A stretch of DNA of 64,000 nt from Toxorhynchites rutilus septentrionalis (Eukaryota > Arthropoda > Insecta > Diptera > Culicidae): positions 85,202,666 through 85,266,665 of the forward strand of contig NC_073745.1 in the NCBI RefSeq assembly GCF_029784135.1. The letters run 5' to 3'. Shown piece by piece: positions 23,889-34,615 of the stretch. The position numbers and the translations under genes are program-made. Below the pieces are notes generated by a model. That model made no database searches, was not told the origin of the DNA, and worked only from the letters and a program-made list of their open reading frames with translations. Within the stretch, counting starts at the first letter, position 1, and the number at the start of each line of letters is the position of its first letter.

Positions 23889-24450
23889 TAATTCGTTAAT
23901 TTACTGCTACTTGGGGAGCAAAGGGCGATCGAAAAATATGTTAATATAACATAACATTTCTTGGTTTATATTTGTGGAAAGTACATATTTTAAATTTATG
24001 TACACCTGGGCCATAATGTGTTAATTGATGTAAAGGGTTATTTTGTTCTACAGATTCAGGTTCTTATTTATAGAGAACTTCAACTAGGTAAAATATTGAA
24101 CATTATTATGATATAATTTTTGAAAAAAACCTTATCAAAACGTGCCTACCCTGCTTGTCTCCGGTAAATGTTGAACCATTGTTATTGAAGAAAATTTAAG
24201 AGTTTCACGCTAGCAAACTGTATGACACATTGGTTGGAAAAATTTCACCATTGTTTTACAGTTGCGTTCCATCTGCTAGTCGTCGTTGATAATCTCTACT
24301 TCTGGTAGAACATGCACAGTTCACACTTATGTTTCCAACTTGATAGGGTTAAACAACCGAACTGCTCCATTGTTTAGGAAAAATCGAGTGTCCTCCATAA
24401 ACTGTATGTTTCAAACTAATTTGTCATGCTTATTTATGGTACATATATAC
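23889..24450. other. Unassigned sequence
   Basis: No gene or bounded repeat recognised. Confidence 0.3.
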
Positions 24451-24452
24451 TA

Positions 24453-25214
24453 GGGTACCAATGAAAGCATGGGAAAAATCGACCCTAAAATTTCAAAAAC
24501 TTACCCTATACAAAATGTTCACCACCTCGAAAAACACCCTATGCCCAATTTCAGCTCAATCGGACTTAAGGGAGAGTGGCGCAAAGCGGTCAAAGTTTGA
24601 TTTTTTTGAAAATCGAAAAATCGCCCAGGGGGGGAGTAAAGGAAGTCGGGGTTTTAAAAAAAATTTTTTTTTGATACCGAATGTCTAAAATTGCATGAAA
24701 CGTTGAGATGTAGTGTCATCTCGATTTTTTTTGTCAAAAATCGGCTTTTCGTTTTTCAAAAAAACTAAAATTTTAACGTTTGTGACACCAGTAAATGAAG
24801 TCCGAATGAGCTAATATTTTGCATAGGATATATTAACGTGCAAATCATCATTTTGTAGCAAGTTCTGAATGAAAAATCGAGATAACTATTTAATTAGCTC
24901 CCAAAACCATACTTTTCGTTTCGTACTCCGAAAAAAACTCCCAGAAGGCCGATTTTTGACAAAAAAAATCGAGATGACAATAGATCTTGACGTTTCATGC
25001 AATTTTAAGACATTTGGCATCAACATTTTTTTTAAACCCCCATTTCTTGGGTGATATTTCGATTTTCAAAAAAACTCAAACTTTGACCGCTTTGCGCCAC
25101 TCTCCCTTAAGTCCGATTGAGCTGATATTTTGCATAGGGTGTTTTTTCGAGATGGTTAACTTTTTTTGTGGGGTAACTTTTCGAAATTCGAGATGACCAT
25201 TTTCATTGGCACCC
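24453..25214. mobile_element. 762-bp palindromic (fold-back) element, complete, TA-flanked
   Basis: The left end GGGTACCAATGAAA and right end TTTCATTGGCACCC are inverted. TA flanks both (24451-24452, 25215-25216). Complementarity continues across most of each arm: AATTTCAGCTCAATCGGACT and GGAGAGTGGCGCAAAGCGGT on the left, ACTTTGACCGCTTTGCGCCA and GTCCGATTGAGCTGATATTT on the right. The centre is about 24830-24850. There is no coding sequence. A transcript would fold into a long hairpin. A truncated relative is at 17953-18418. Confidence 0.82.
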
Positions 25215-25290
25215 TAATATATAAGGACCCGAAGTCATATGATTCCATTAGATTTTATTTTAGACTCTATTAAATACATCGACATATTTA

Positions 25291-25497
25291 TTAGGTTGGG
25301 GAAAAAGTAGTTCATTATTTTTGCGTGAGATTGAAAACTGTATTTTAGATGTTTAGGATTTGGGTCAAATAAGCACCGTTTTGTTGCATAATTGCTGCCA
25401 ATTTAAAGATAGGTCCATAATGCCTCTCTCATAGAAGTCTTGGTTCTTCTTGGCGATAAACTCTAGTGATCGATTTTCACAATCCTCTCTTCATCCG
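25291..25497 (-). pseudogene. Mariner transposon end fragment with transposase C-terminus
   Basis: The sequence begins TTAGGTTGGGGAAAAAGTAG after a TA (25289-25290), a mariner-type terminus. On the minus strand it encodes CENRSLEFIAKKNQDFYERG, then IMDLSLNWQQL, and a stop. This matches the C-terminal pattern of mariner transposases (an Asp/Glu-rich linker, then FY-RGI--L---WQ). The fragment is cut off at about 25497, so the catalytic domain is missing. Confidence 0.7.
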
Positions 25498-25514
25498 TAT
25501 TGGAATACAGGGGT

Positions 25515-25607
25515 CTGATCACGAAAGTCACTTCACGGTGAAAACGAAATGAATTGTACGCAAGGTTATATACACTCAACTTCACCGTTTTCACCGTGAA
25601 GTGACAT
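25515..25607. mobile_element. Small hairpin MITE (complete copy)
   Basis: The arms AAAGTCACTTCACGGTGAAAA (25523 on) and TTTTCACCGTGAAGTGACATT (25585 on) are perfectly or nearly complementary around the core AAGGTTATATACACT. Relatives lie at 5515-5605 and 6672-6755. Confidence 0.75.
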
Positions 25608-25609
25608 TC

Positions 25610-27184
25610 GTGTTCAAGCACCAATTATGGCTAATCTAGTCTTTGATTCATCGTGCATACCTAACTGACATCGTTGCATAGCAGTTCATTAGGAAGATTA
25701 GATTAAAAAATACAGTCTTTTAGTATAAACAAAAGCATGGTAAGAATTTTAATTTTGATTACATGATAGAGGCAATACTTTAAATTACATCGGAGTGGAT
25801 TCCATCCACATGTTTTGCAGAAAACACATTACATATTCAAAACCCACGCCACATTACATCAATCTGAAGCCGTTCGAACGTTCGGTTCATCATTCTAGCA
25901 TCTCCAGCAAATCGAGATCGGCAGTTGCCAAAAGCAAAAGCAACTCTCACAATATAGGAAGCAATTACGCTTCATATACCTACTTTTAGCCATGATCTTG
26001 TAGTCTCAAACATCGCTCGCCTTCAGACAAATTGCAGCTCGCGACGCTCGCAAAGTGCACAAACACACACGCACACGTCGGCGTTGTGATTTTTTGGGGG
26101 TTGGAGCAATTTGTGGTTGTTCCTCTCCGTGCTTCCCCTCCTATTCACAAACCTTGTAGGAAGATCATAGCGCCTGGGTAGTAATGCATCCTCCTCTTTA
26201 AAACAAAAATGTCCTCTCTCTCTTGATTTGCATGTCTGAATGTCTGACTACGTATAAGACAATTTTACCCACCAGAGCACACACATATTCCAAATCTATG
26301 CGCTAGACGCGAGTGAGGGTCACTCGTGCTCCTTATTATTTTTTTTTTCATTTTGCCTCTCTCCTACTCCTGTGCTGTATCAATTCGCGCATTCGCGTTT
26401 TCACGATCACGATCATGGCCATACTCAAGGCACTCGATTGGTGCCGCAGCCGGAGGAGAATGTGAGGTTAATTGGAGGAATTTTGGTGCCGAAATTCGAA
26501 AGTAGGCTCACGAGTCTCAACGTTTTGATTTCTTGGTTACTAATCGTCAATTTTCGGAAATATCTGACATAATTAAGATGATGATGATCAATCAATCTAC
26601 GAAGGAGATTTCACTGACAGTGATCGTTCGGTACTTCCCAGGAAGGATTATTGTGCTGAAATCTGCACCCATCACCAACGGGTTTCTGTCCCTCAAGAAG
26701 GGTGTCATGGTTTCGAACTTCAACCTCAGTAAGTCACGAATGACCATTCATCTTCTAAGTGACTAAATTCCAGCTAATTGTGGTGCTCACTTACAAATTT
26801 ACGCGTTCGAAGTTCTTTTTCTTTCGTCGCTTCACCATGTTCGTGCATTGAGTAAATTAGGCAGCTTTCATGTAGGGGGAATGAAGTTAAAATGAACACC
26901 CTAAGGAATATGTCCATTTACTGCGTCAACATAACGCTACAATATCCGTTCTTCGAACAATATTATAGCTTAACTAATTGTTGTTCAGGATATCAAAGGA
27001 TATTATAAAAAATAAAGATAGTACACATTTCATTAAAAGAAAAAAAGTTTTAAACTCGAAATTTTTTTTGGTGTGCGGTTCAGATGGCCACCAGGTGGTG
27101 GCAAAATGAACACCTGCACATATCATGCTAAACGGGATAGACTTACACGTTGTTTCATGTCCAAATTTCATTCAATCGTCAATG
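25610..27184. other. Unassigned, mostly single-copy-looking sequence
   Basis: No gene recognised. Short CA/CACACG-rich tracts occur at 26057-26082. Several open frames lack recognisable motifs. Confidence 0.35.
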
Positions 27185-27195
27185 AGATAACAGGT

Positions 27196-27630
27196 TAATT
27201 TATTTGTTTATTTTGGCTTAACGTCTTTACAACATGGTCTGATTCACAATTTTCAAATCTTCTTGTGTATCGTTCGTTGCTTGGTGTTTTTTAGTGGTGC
27301 GGCTTGCAAGGCCTGCGACCAACCCCACTATCTCGCAGGAGGACCATCGTGATACTGCTGCTTTACGTCCCGAGTACCACCAGGACTGGGCAAAGACGCT
27401 TATAGCGGCGTCAATTCGCTTAGAGGAGCTGTTTCCGGGTTTTTGTGGCTTTTCTTGGGGACTGGACACAATACCCATTTTGCTCATCCCACCACATCCT
27501 AGACAGTTCCCCTTTACCAGTACAAGCCAGAAAAACGATCTATGACGATAGAATTTCTGACCCGAACGGGAATCGAACCCGAAGCTCCCATATTGGCAAG
27601 CGCAACGCTTACCACTAGGCCATAGGAAAC
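27196..27630 (-). mobile_element. tRNA-derived SINE, ~435 bp
   Basis: On the minus strand the head has GCCTAGTGGTAAGCG (A-box) and GGGTTCGATTCCC (B-box). A long body follows and it ends in AAATAAACAAATAAATT. The 11-bp duplication AGATAACAGGT flanks it exactly (27185-27195 and 27631-27641). Body and length differ from the other two SINE families here, so it is a third family. Confidence 0.85.
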
Positions 27631-27773
27631 AGATAACAGGTATGTGTGAAATAATCTCGGCCTACAGTAGTAATTAGAATTTTCTCATCCGAACAAAAAC
27701 GTAGTGAGAAACACATAGCGCTTCACATATTGAGGTTTGGATTTGATTTCGGTGGCTATCTTTCCAAGTGGAG

Positions 27774-27928
27774 GCGATCTGGCGTAGTGGTTAACATCCG
27801 TAACTCTCATGCTAAAGGTCACGAGTTCAATTCTCACTCCCAACATTCTTCCGGAGGGATAAAATCCGTTGGTCCAAGTGATGAACCAGCCAAAGGCTGA
27901 ACGTCACTATAATAAAGCAAAAAAAAAA
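27774..27928 (+). mobile_element. Short tRNA-derived SINE with A tail
   Basis: The head GGCGTAGTGGTTAACATC and B-box-like GAGTTCAATTCTCACTCC are followed by a 100-bp body and AAAAAAAAAA. Imperfect flanking repeats (ATCTTTCCAAGT before, ATCTGTCCAGAGT after) suggest a diverged target duplication. This is a fourth SINE type in the window. Confidence 0.72.
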
Positions 27929-28414
27929 TCTGTCCAGAGTCAAAGTCACAAGAGAAACCTCTTGAAGAGCAACATGTCATATTGTATGTCAGTTTCAGAA
28001 AACATAACATTGTAAGTCGTTATCCAGTGGTGGCTCATTCTACCTGGTTGAAGATATCAGGTCGAATAATCTAAATTCCACAGAGAAAATCCTTAAATAC
28101 GATGTGCACAAAACTACATCCGAATGGCTACCGTGAGCGAAATTTCTGTTTGATTCATTATTTTCAACATTTGACAGTTCCATACATAACAGAGTGTCTT
28201 AAAAAGCTTCATATGTTCTAAGAATAGGTTAAAAAGGTTTTTAGTTAAATCACCGGCTCATTTTACCACCCTCTTCATTTTAACTGCATTCCCACTAAAC
28301 TTTTTTTTTTGTGTACTCAATATACACATGATCGAGCCTTTGAGGCGGGAGATCCTCGATATTCCTTGATTATTATACGTTTAAATTACGGTTTTCATAG
28401 AATATATCTATATA

Positions 28415-28558
28415 CAGTGATAGACATTCGTTAAGCCGCACTTTAGAAAAACTTGAAACACTTACAAAACAACTAGGAATGTTCTTTTTATCGGGATACT
28501 TATTTGCTGTAGTGATAGTATATTTAAGTCACTTTTATTGAAAGGACGTGCGTCACAA

Positions 28559-28590
<32 letters not shown>

Positions 28591-30024
28591 GGCGGCATCG
28601 GTGGATATAAACATTCAAACGTCGTTTTTTCCCGAGACATATGTTTAGCCGCTGGGCATAAAAATCGAGTTTTCGCATAATCACCAAGCCTTTATCTGTG
28701 TGTTTTTTTTTAAATACTTGGGAATGTTCAATTTACAAGATAAATATTAGATGTGCAACGTAATAAGTTGATCAGATTAGTGCTTTACGTAGAATTTAAA
28801 GGAATGGCGAAAGGTATTCTATTGACGGAAGAGGGGCGGAAAATAATAAAGATATTCAGTGAAAAAAAGGGGTCTATCTGAGAAAGTGATACGGAATTTC
28901 TTTAAATAGTGCCAGAAATATGGGATATAACGACCAACAAATGGGAACACCAAAGTTACTTTGCATCCTAAAGGTCGAATAAGACACGAAGCAACCAGGA
29001 AACGATGTCCTGCTCATCCATTAAGGCAGAATCGGTTGTTCCAGTAACGAAGAGGCATATTGCGCGCATCTTGAACGAGTCACCAAACATAATGTGGAAG
29101 AAACTTCAAGGGAAGCCGAAACTGACCGCCACCCATAAGCAGAACCATCTCATTTTCGCCCGGCAATACATGGAATGGAATCTTGAATGGAGAAGTGTTG
29201 TATTTTCCGGCGAAAAAAGTTCAATTTGGATGGTCCGGACTGTTACAGTTGCTATTGGTACAATTTAAGTCAACGGCATGTCGTGAGATCGAAGCGAAAC
29301 TTTGGGGGCGGAAGTTTGACAGTGTGGGGAGCCGTTTCCTATCACAGCAAGCTTCTCATTTGTTTCATTTTCACTCGAATGAACTCCGAAAAGTGTCTTC
29401 AATTACTGGAGGACGTTTTGATTGGCCATATTGAGAATAACGCTACCGAGGATGTCGTTTTTTCAGCAGGCTTATGCATAGATCCACGTTTCCAAGCAAT
29501 CGAAGGCATGGTTTGCCAAGAAGGACATTCCGCTTCTTGAAAGACCTGCTGGCAGTCGATTGCAATCCCATAGAGAACCTATGGAGAATCTTGGCCGAGA
29601 TGATCTATGCAAACGGATGACAATTTGACAACATTTCCAGTCTCATGGCAGTAATTCAGGAGTGTTGGGCTATAATCAATATGGCAACACTTTAAAAGCT
29701 GTCTGACTCGATGCCAAATCGAGTTTCTAAAGTGATCCGAAATGGAGGTGGACATACTAAATATTAGCTACCGATTGGACTCGAAATTTGCCGCACAAAA
29801 TTTCTTTTATTGAAATTTTAGGATGCGGCTAAACGAATGTCCACCCTGATTACACATGTTTGAATTACTTAGAGAACAAAAAGTGAATTTATACTATTTT
29901 TTAGAATTAATTCGATGAAAATAAACAATAATCGTGTTTTATGAGCAAAACTGTACAATGAATTGAATTATTTTTTAAAATTTTGAGGGAAAATAGGATG
30001 CGGCTAAATTAATGTCTACCACTG
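28415..30024 (+). mobile_element. Tc1-like transposon with IR/DR ends, inactive
   Basis: It is TA-flanked (28413-28414 and 30025-30026). The outer ends are CAGTGATAGACATTCGTTAAG and the complement of a CTTAA-type ...TTAATGTCTACCACTG. Inner direct copies of the GACATNNGTTTAGCCGC motif sit at about 28637-28655 (left) and 29822-29845 (right, inverted), giving the inverted-repeat/direct-repeat layout of Minos- and Sleeping Beauty-type elements. A CA microsatellite (28560-28588) lies in the left end. The internal transposase is defective. Confidence 0.85.
28804..29767 (+). pseudogene. Tc1-like transposase, catalytic residues lost
   Basis: It starts at ATG 28804 (MAKGILLTEEGRKIIKIFSEKK) and ends at TAG 29765-29767 (NGGGHTKY). 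The middle shows RHIARILNESPNI, KLTATHKQNHLIFARQYM, GGGSLTVWGAVSYHSKL and CNPIENLWRILAE, but in three frames with several stops. The first catalytic Asp position (normally in an FSDEK context) reads FSGEK. At the second Asp, the motif normally reading QQDNAS encodes Gln-Gln-Ala-Tyr-Ala and then a stop. Only the Glu motif (PIENLW) remains. Family motifs are from general knowledge of Tc1 DD34E transposases. Confidence 0.85.
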
Positions 30025-30026
30025 TA

Positions 30027-30705
30027 TACAGCCATTCCATGACAAACCGATATAGTGGTACTTAGATTTTCGCCAAGAGTGGAAATTTTGTTCTTTATCG
30101 CAAAACATTAAATCCATATTTTTTTTATTAGGGTGCTCATTTCAATTTTTGGGTGTCCAAAAAATATATTTTTTCCACTTCTTTCACTTTAGATGATCGG
30201 TAATATTTTATAATATTTTTCAAAGATAACTGCTGAAAAATGACTTTTTACAAAAATTCATAACATTTGAACTACTGAACCGATTTAGATGATCGACATA
30301 TTAAATTGAATCAAATAACCTAACCTTTTTTGAAAAAATATCACACTTGCGGGAAGATTGGATTCTGGTGACGTAGGAATATTGACTTGACACATTGTTA
30401 ATTTGAAAAATAATAACTCAAAAACGAGGAATAATACCTTTCTGATTTTTGGATATATTATTTTTAATAAACTATAAAAAAATTAAAAAAAATATCGCCC
30501 CCCTCTTTAACCGAGAAAACTATGAAAGACTAACTCAATCAATAATTACAAAAACGAAAATCCAATTTTTTCGTAGAATTAATATTCTTTCAAAGAAAGC
30601 TAAATCTGAAATTGATATATTGATCATCTGTATCGGTCAAATAGTTCAAAAGTTATAATTTTTTGTAGTGGAAAAAAGAGGGAAAATTGTTTTCTCAGCT
30701 TTCAA
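30027..30705. mobile_element. Palindromic element, CAGCCATTCC family, second copy
   Basis: It starts CAGCCATTCCATGACAAACC at the TA shared with the Tc1-like element's right flank. The arms GAACTACTGAACCGATTTAGATGATCGA and GATCATCTGTATCGGTCAAATAGTTC are inverted. The Tc1-like insertion therefore landed in the TA at the edge of this older element. No coding capacity. Confidence 0.62.
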
Positions 30706-30751
30706 GAAAAAATATGAAAGAATACAGTGCCCTCTATATTTTCTGAAAAAA

Positions 30752-31095
30752 ATATGAGGGTAAATGATGTTGGTTTGTCAAGTCTAAAATATGATCTTGG
30801 TTTGCCCACTTTTGTGAATGCTCTAGCTCAGCGCGCCTGTGTCAAATCAGGTATTCAAATGTTTCAAAACCTATAAATAAAATAGTCTTTTTTATGATTT
30901 ACAGTAGTTTCATAGGATATTTATAAAATCCACCTTCTATTGGTGTCAATGTGCCCCTCATTTGAGCTAACTTTTAATCAACCGCCAGATGATTATTTGG
31001 TACGTATTCAGACCATTTCTGGGTTGAAACACTTACAAATATTGTAAACATAAGGCTTGCATACCATTTGTATCAGATTTGTGTATCTAAATCAT
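30752..31095 (+). mobile_element. Uninterrupted copy of the GGTAAATGAT element (left part)
   Basis: Begins GGGTAAATGATGTTGGTTTG and matches 45313-45605 plus 45941-46005 nearly end to end (GATGATTATTTGG-ACGTATTCAGACC then CACTTACAAAT-TTGTAAACAT), but lacks the MITE present there. It serves as an empty-site paralogue. Its right end is not visible. Confidence 0.75.
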
Positions 31096-31420
31096 GCTGA
31101 GGTTTTTTACATACCATACCCTAAAATCGGAGAGGTATTGCTTTTCGTTTTTGAGTTATGATTTTTCAAATTTAACCGATGGTTCGAAAAAAACAATTCT
31201 CCACACAGGTACTTCATTCATTAAGAACATCATTACTCATATCGAATTGATATTCACGAATATTTATGTGATATTTATGTGGTTAGAAGAGACGAAACAA
31301 AAAGAAAGTGGGCTAGATGGATTTGTATGAGTATCATATGATTTGACGCGGTCAGGGCAACGTGAGCCATGCCATGAGCCGTGAGCTGTGGCTATAATTC
31401 ATGGTCGATATGTACGCGAA

Positions 31421-31694
31421 GGTGCTCCCTTGGCCGAGTGGTTAGCGTCATAACTAACATGCCGGGTGTTCGGGTTCGATTCCCGTTCTGGTCGGGGGAA
31501 TTTTTCGTCAAAGAAATTTCCTCCGACTTGCACTGTGATCACGCGTATTCTAGAGCTTGCCACTCAAAATGCATTCAAGGCGTGTTATTTGGCATAGAAA
31601 TCTCAACTAAGTACTAATAAAAATGGCGCAAGTAATACTACGTTGAGACGGCGAAGTTCCTCTAGGAACGTTAGTGCCATTGAAGAAGAAGAAG
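31421..31694 (+). mobile_element. Feilai-like tRNA-derived SINE (complete copy)
   Basis: Head GGTGCTCCCTTGGCCGAGTGG, B-box GGGTTCGATTCCC, tail GAAGAAGAAG. The duplication ATGTACGCGAAGGT occurs at 31410-31423 and 31695-31708; the GGT is shared with the SINE start. Near-identical to 8038-8313, so recently active in evolutionary terms. Confidence 0.9.
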
Positions 31695-31708
31695 ATGTAC
31701 GCGAAGGT

Positions 31709-32600
31709 AGCGAACGAACGACTGCGATTCCTACAACATAATCCACAGAACCTGATTGAGTTAATTTGCGAGACGCTATTATGAGCAACGCCGACACAGT
31801 CTTCGCTATTACAAGACTAAAATGCAATGCAATGCAAACAAAAAAAAAGTATTTAAAAAACTTTATTACAACATTACACTTATGCGATCCCACACGATGC
31901 TAGATGTATTCGGTTGAATGATAGAAGCGGGGATTACCTCATACGTACATATTTAGTTTGGTAAATCGGAAAAATACGCACTGGGAAATTCGCTGGTGTG
32001 ATTTCCTCGGAAATTCCAGATCCGTCTACTACTCTTCCATTTCCTGTAATCCAATCGAGTCAGAATTGCCCGAACGAATCGCAATATTGCATTCTGTAAT
32101 CCGTTCGGCTTAAGTCTCATCATGTTGCACAAATGTGGCAACCTTGCCGCACAATTCGGCATAGACAACATTGTTCTTCTTCGTGTTTCATTTTGTAAAC
32201 CAAAAATAACAATGGATTATTGGGTGGGGTAAACATGCTTCTTAAACAAACATTATAAATGAAAATTGACTCTAATATGTCAAATATGTGTTTTACGGAA
32301 CAGATTAATACTAGTGAGGAGAAATTATATATTATGAATAAAGTTTTGATGGAAATCCAAGGAAATTAAGGAAAAATTGGTTAAGTTAGGATCAAGACTA
32401 TGTTTTCGAAATATAAAAAAAAAACATAGAATAACAATTCTCATTCAGATTTAAAAAAAAACAATTTCAAGTTATTTTTGGTTCTGCTAATCTGATCTGA
32501 TAGAGTCCTTTGTTTTTTCATCAAGGTAAGGTTTCCATATTTGCATAGAATAATGCAAAAGTCGATTTCGATAGAATCGTGAAATCTGATCGAGTTTCAA
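31709..32600. other. Unassigned sequence, probably partly inside a Helitron
   Basis: No gene recognised. The stretch leads into the Helitron 3' end at 32843; where that element begins is unclear. Confidence 0.35.
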
Positions 32601-32609
32601 ACCAATCGG

Positions 32610-32843
32610 GTTCTGCAATATGGCTAACTATTCGACATTGTTACCGTTCATGGCCCATGCGGTGAACTGAAATTTCTATCGCCTTGCATGGCAGATCCAA
32701 AATGTACAGAGCGTTTTCCTAAATATTTCGACAACGACACGATCACAAGCGCAGATATTAAATATATCAACGAAGAAATACTGATAATGGTGGACAATCG
32801 TTCACAAATAACAACGAAGAGCAACTTTGATCGGGTCAGCTAG
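32610..32843 (+). pseudogene. Helitron fragment: Rep/helicase-like coding remnant and 3' terminus
   Basis: Plus-strand codons from 32646 read VHGPCGELKFLSPCMADPKC then TERFPKYF. This is the signature of the Helitron-like N-terminal region of Rep/helicase proteins (HGPCG, then PCM..G/P.C....FPK). Seventy or so codons later the sequence ends GGGTCAGCTAGT at 32832-32843, a CTRRT-type Helitron 3' end. A large internal deletion must have joined the N-terminal coding region to the 3' end. Upstream stops show it is a pseudogene. Confidence 0.72.
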
Positions 32844-33186
32844 TTTGCTTATAAAAATCGAAATAAGATCTAATTGCGGTTCAATGGTGGCTTTACATGA
32901 TTTCCGGACAACCCAATATTAGGGCGTTCTTTACATTTCACCGAAATAACAACAAAGAATCATTCAGAAAGTTATATCAAATCTGCTGAATGCTAACAAA
33001 TATTGTGAATATTACATAGGGGAAGGTTGCCCTAATCCGACCGGTGGCCCTACTCCTTGGATCTCGGGAATGGCGCTACCTACCGAAATTGTAGTGGTAT
33101 TGAATGAAAGGAGCGTTGAGCATTGAACGTTGAGCGTTGGGCGTTGAGCGTTAAGTGTTTCGCAATGAGTTACCGCCAGTTCGCTA
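32844..33186. other. Unassigned; contains short GAGCGTTG tandem units
   Basis: A run of GAGCGTTGAGCATTGAACGTTGAGCG-type units lies at about 33111-33155. Nothing else recognised. Confidence 0.5.
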
Positions 33187-33188
33187 TA

Positions 33189-34454
33189 AAGGGTACGGAA
33201 AAAACGCTGTAGAAATTCGCCCAGTAGACCGATCCTTTTGAAAATTTTAGACAGTAAAATAAAAACTATTAAACAACTTTTGGCATTTTCTTTTTATTCA
33301 TACTTCGAGCCCAAGCCCGTATGCTCGCACCTTCCTCTTTACCCCGTACATAAGGTTCTGTACAACGTCAGGTTGTAGTTTTTTTTGAACAGAAATCCAT
33401 TTTCTCTTGAAGTCCGCCTCCGATTTGACAACTTTTGGGTTCTTCCGGAGGGCCTGCTTCATAATCGCCCAATATTTCTCTATTGGGCGAAGCTCCGGCG
33501 CGTTGGGCGGGTTCATTTCCTTTGGCACGGTGGTGACCCCGTTGGCTTCGTACTTCTCCAACACGTCCTTTGAATAGTGGCACGAAGCGAGATCCGGCCA
33601 GAAGATGGTCGGGCCCTCGTGCTGCTTCAATAGTGGTAGTCAGCGCTTCTGTAGGCACTCCTTAAGGTAAACCTGCCCGTTTACCGTGCCGGTCATCACG
33701 AAGGGGGCGCTCCGCTTTCCGCAAGAGCAGATCGCTTGCCACACCATGTACTTTTTGGCAAACTTGGATAGTTTCTGCTTGCGAATCTCCTCCGGAACGC
33801 TGAATTTGTCCTCTGCGGAGAAGAACAACAGGCCCGGCAGCTGACGAAAGTCCGCTTTGACGTAGGTTTCGTCGTCCATTACCAGGCAATGCGGCTTCGT
33901 CAGCATTTCGGTGAACAGCTTCCGGGCTCGCGTCTTCCTCACCATGTTTTGTCTTTCGTCGCGGTTAGGAGCCTTCTGAACCTTGTATGTACGCAGGCCC
34001 TCCCGCTGCTTGGTCCGCTGGACGAATGAACTTGACAAATTTAGCTTATTGGCGACATCCCGGACCGAACTTCTCGGATCACGTCTAAACTGCTTAACTA
34101 CGCGCATGTGATCTTTTTCACTGACGGAGCATCCATTTTTGCCGTTCTTCACCTTCCGGTCGATGGTTAGGTTCTCGAAGTATCGTTTTAGTACTCTGCT
34201 GACCGTGGATTGGACGATTCCCAGCATTCCCAGCACCGATGTCCCGATGTGACAACTCCGGATTCTCGAAATGAGTGCACAGGATTAATTCACGACGCTC
34301 TTTTTCGTTCGACGACATTTTTCCAAATTTACGAAAAATTGATCGTGATCTATACACTCTTATCTGATTATAAGCGAAAGCTGAAGATATAAATCCTAAA
34401 AATTAAATTTCTACAGCGTTTTTTCCGTGATGCAATTTGATGTGACACACCCTT
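33189..34454 (-). mobile_element. DD37E IS630-Tc1-mariner transposon, 1266 bp
   Basis: TA flanks both ends (33187-33188, 34455-34456). The right end, read inward on the minus strand, is AAGGGTGTGTCACATC...ACGGAAAAAACGCTGTAGAAATT. The left end has AAGGGT joined directly to ACGGAAAAAACGCTGTAGAAATT, so about 20-24 bp are missing inside the left terminal repeat. It carries one transposase gene with two lesions. It is the best-preserved DNA transposon in the window, but the trimmed end would probably also impair transposase binding (inference). Confidence 0.87.
33298..34318 (-). pseudogene. ITm DD37E transposase, one frameshift and one nonsense codon
   Basis: It starts at ATG 34316-34318 (MSSNEKERRELILC) and stops at 33298-33300 (GLGLEV). 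The N-terminus has helix-turn-helix-like segments (GIVQSTVSRVLKRYF; SSVRDVANKLNLSSSFVQRT). Catalytic motifs: MDDETYVK (first Asp), FWPDLASCHYS (second Asp) and LRPIEKYWA (Glu). I count 37 residues between the second Asp and the Glu, which is the defining DD37E spacing described for mosquito elements. The frame shifts by one base near 34235-34245 and a TGA at 33640-33642 interrupts KR and LPLLKQHEG. The remainder is open. The length, about 340 codons, is normal. Confidence 0.88.
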
Positions 34455-34456
34455 TA

Positions 34457-34613
34457 AAACGATAATCTTCTCGTTCTAACACTTTCTTCATCTAACTCGA
34501 CTTCACTAAATCCATTTACAGTCGTTTCCTTTTCTAATGAACGGAAGCCACCTTCGTCTCCAAAATGGCATATACGAATTGCGCTGTTCAAGCCCTTTCA
34601 CCCAATATCCATA
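34457..34613. other. Short unassigned spacer
   Basis: Lies between the DD37E transposon and the next TA-flanked element; includes GCCCTTTCACCCAATATCCATATACC. Confidence 0.4.
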
Positions 34614-34615
34614 TA

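Noticed and set aside
31421..31495. tRNA genes at the SINE heads (also 8240-8313, 13230-13305, 17776-17850, 27550-27630, 27774-27850)
   Set aside because: A- and B-boxes are present, but the acceptor stems do not pair and each is joined to a SINE body with a tail and target-site duplication.
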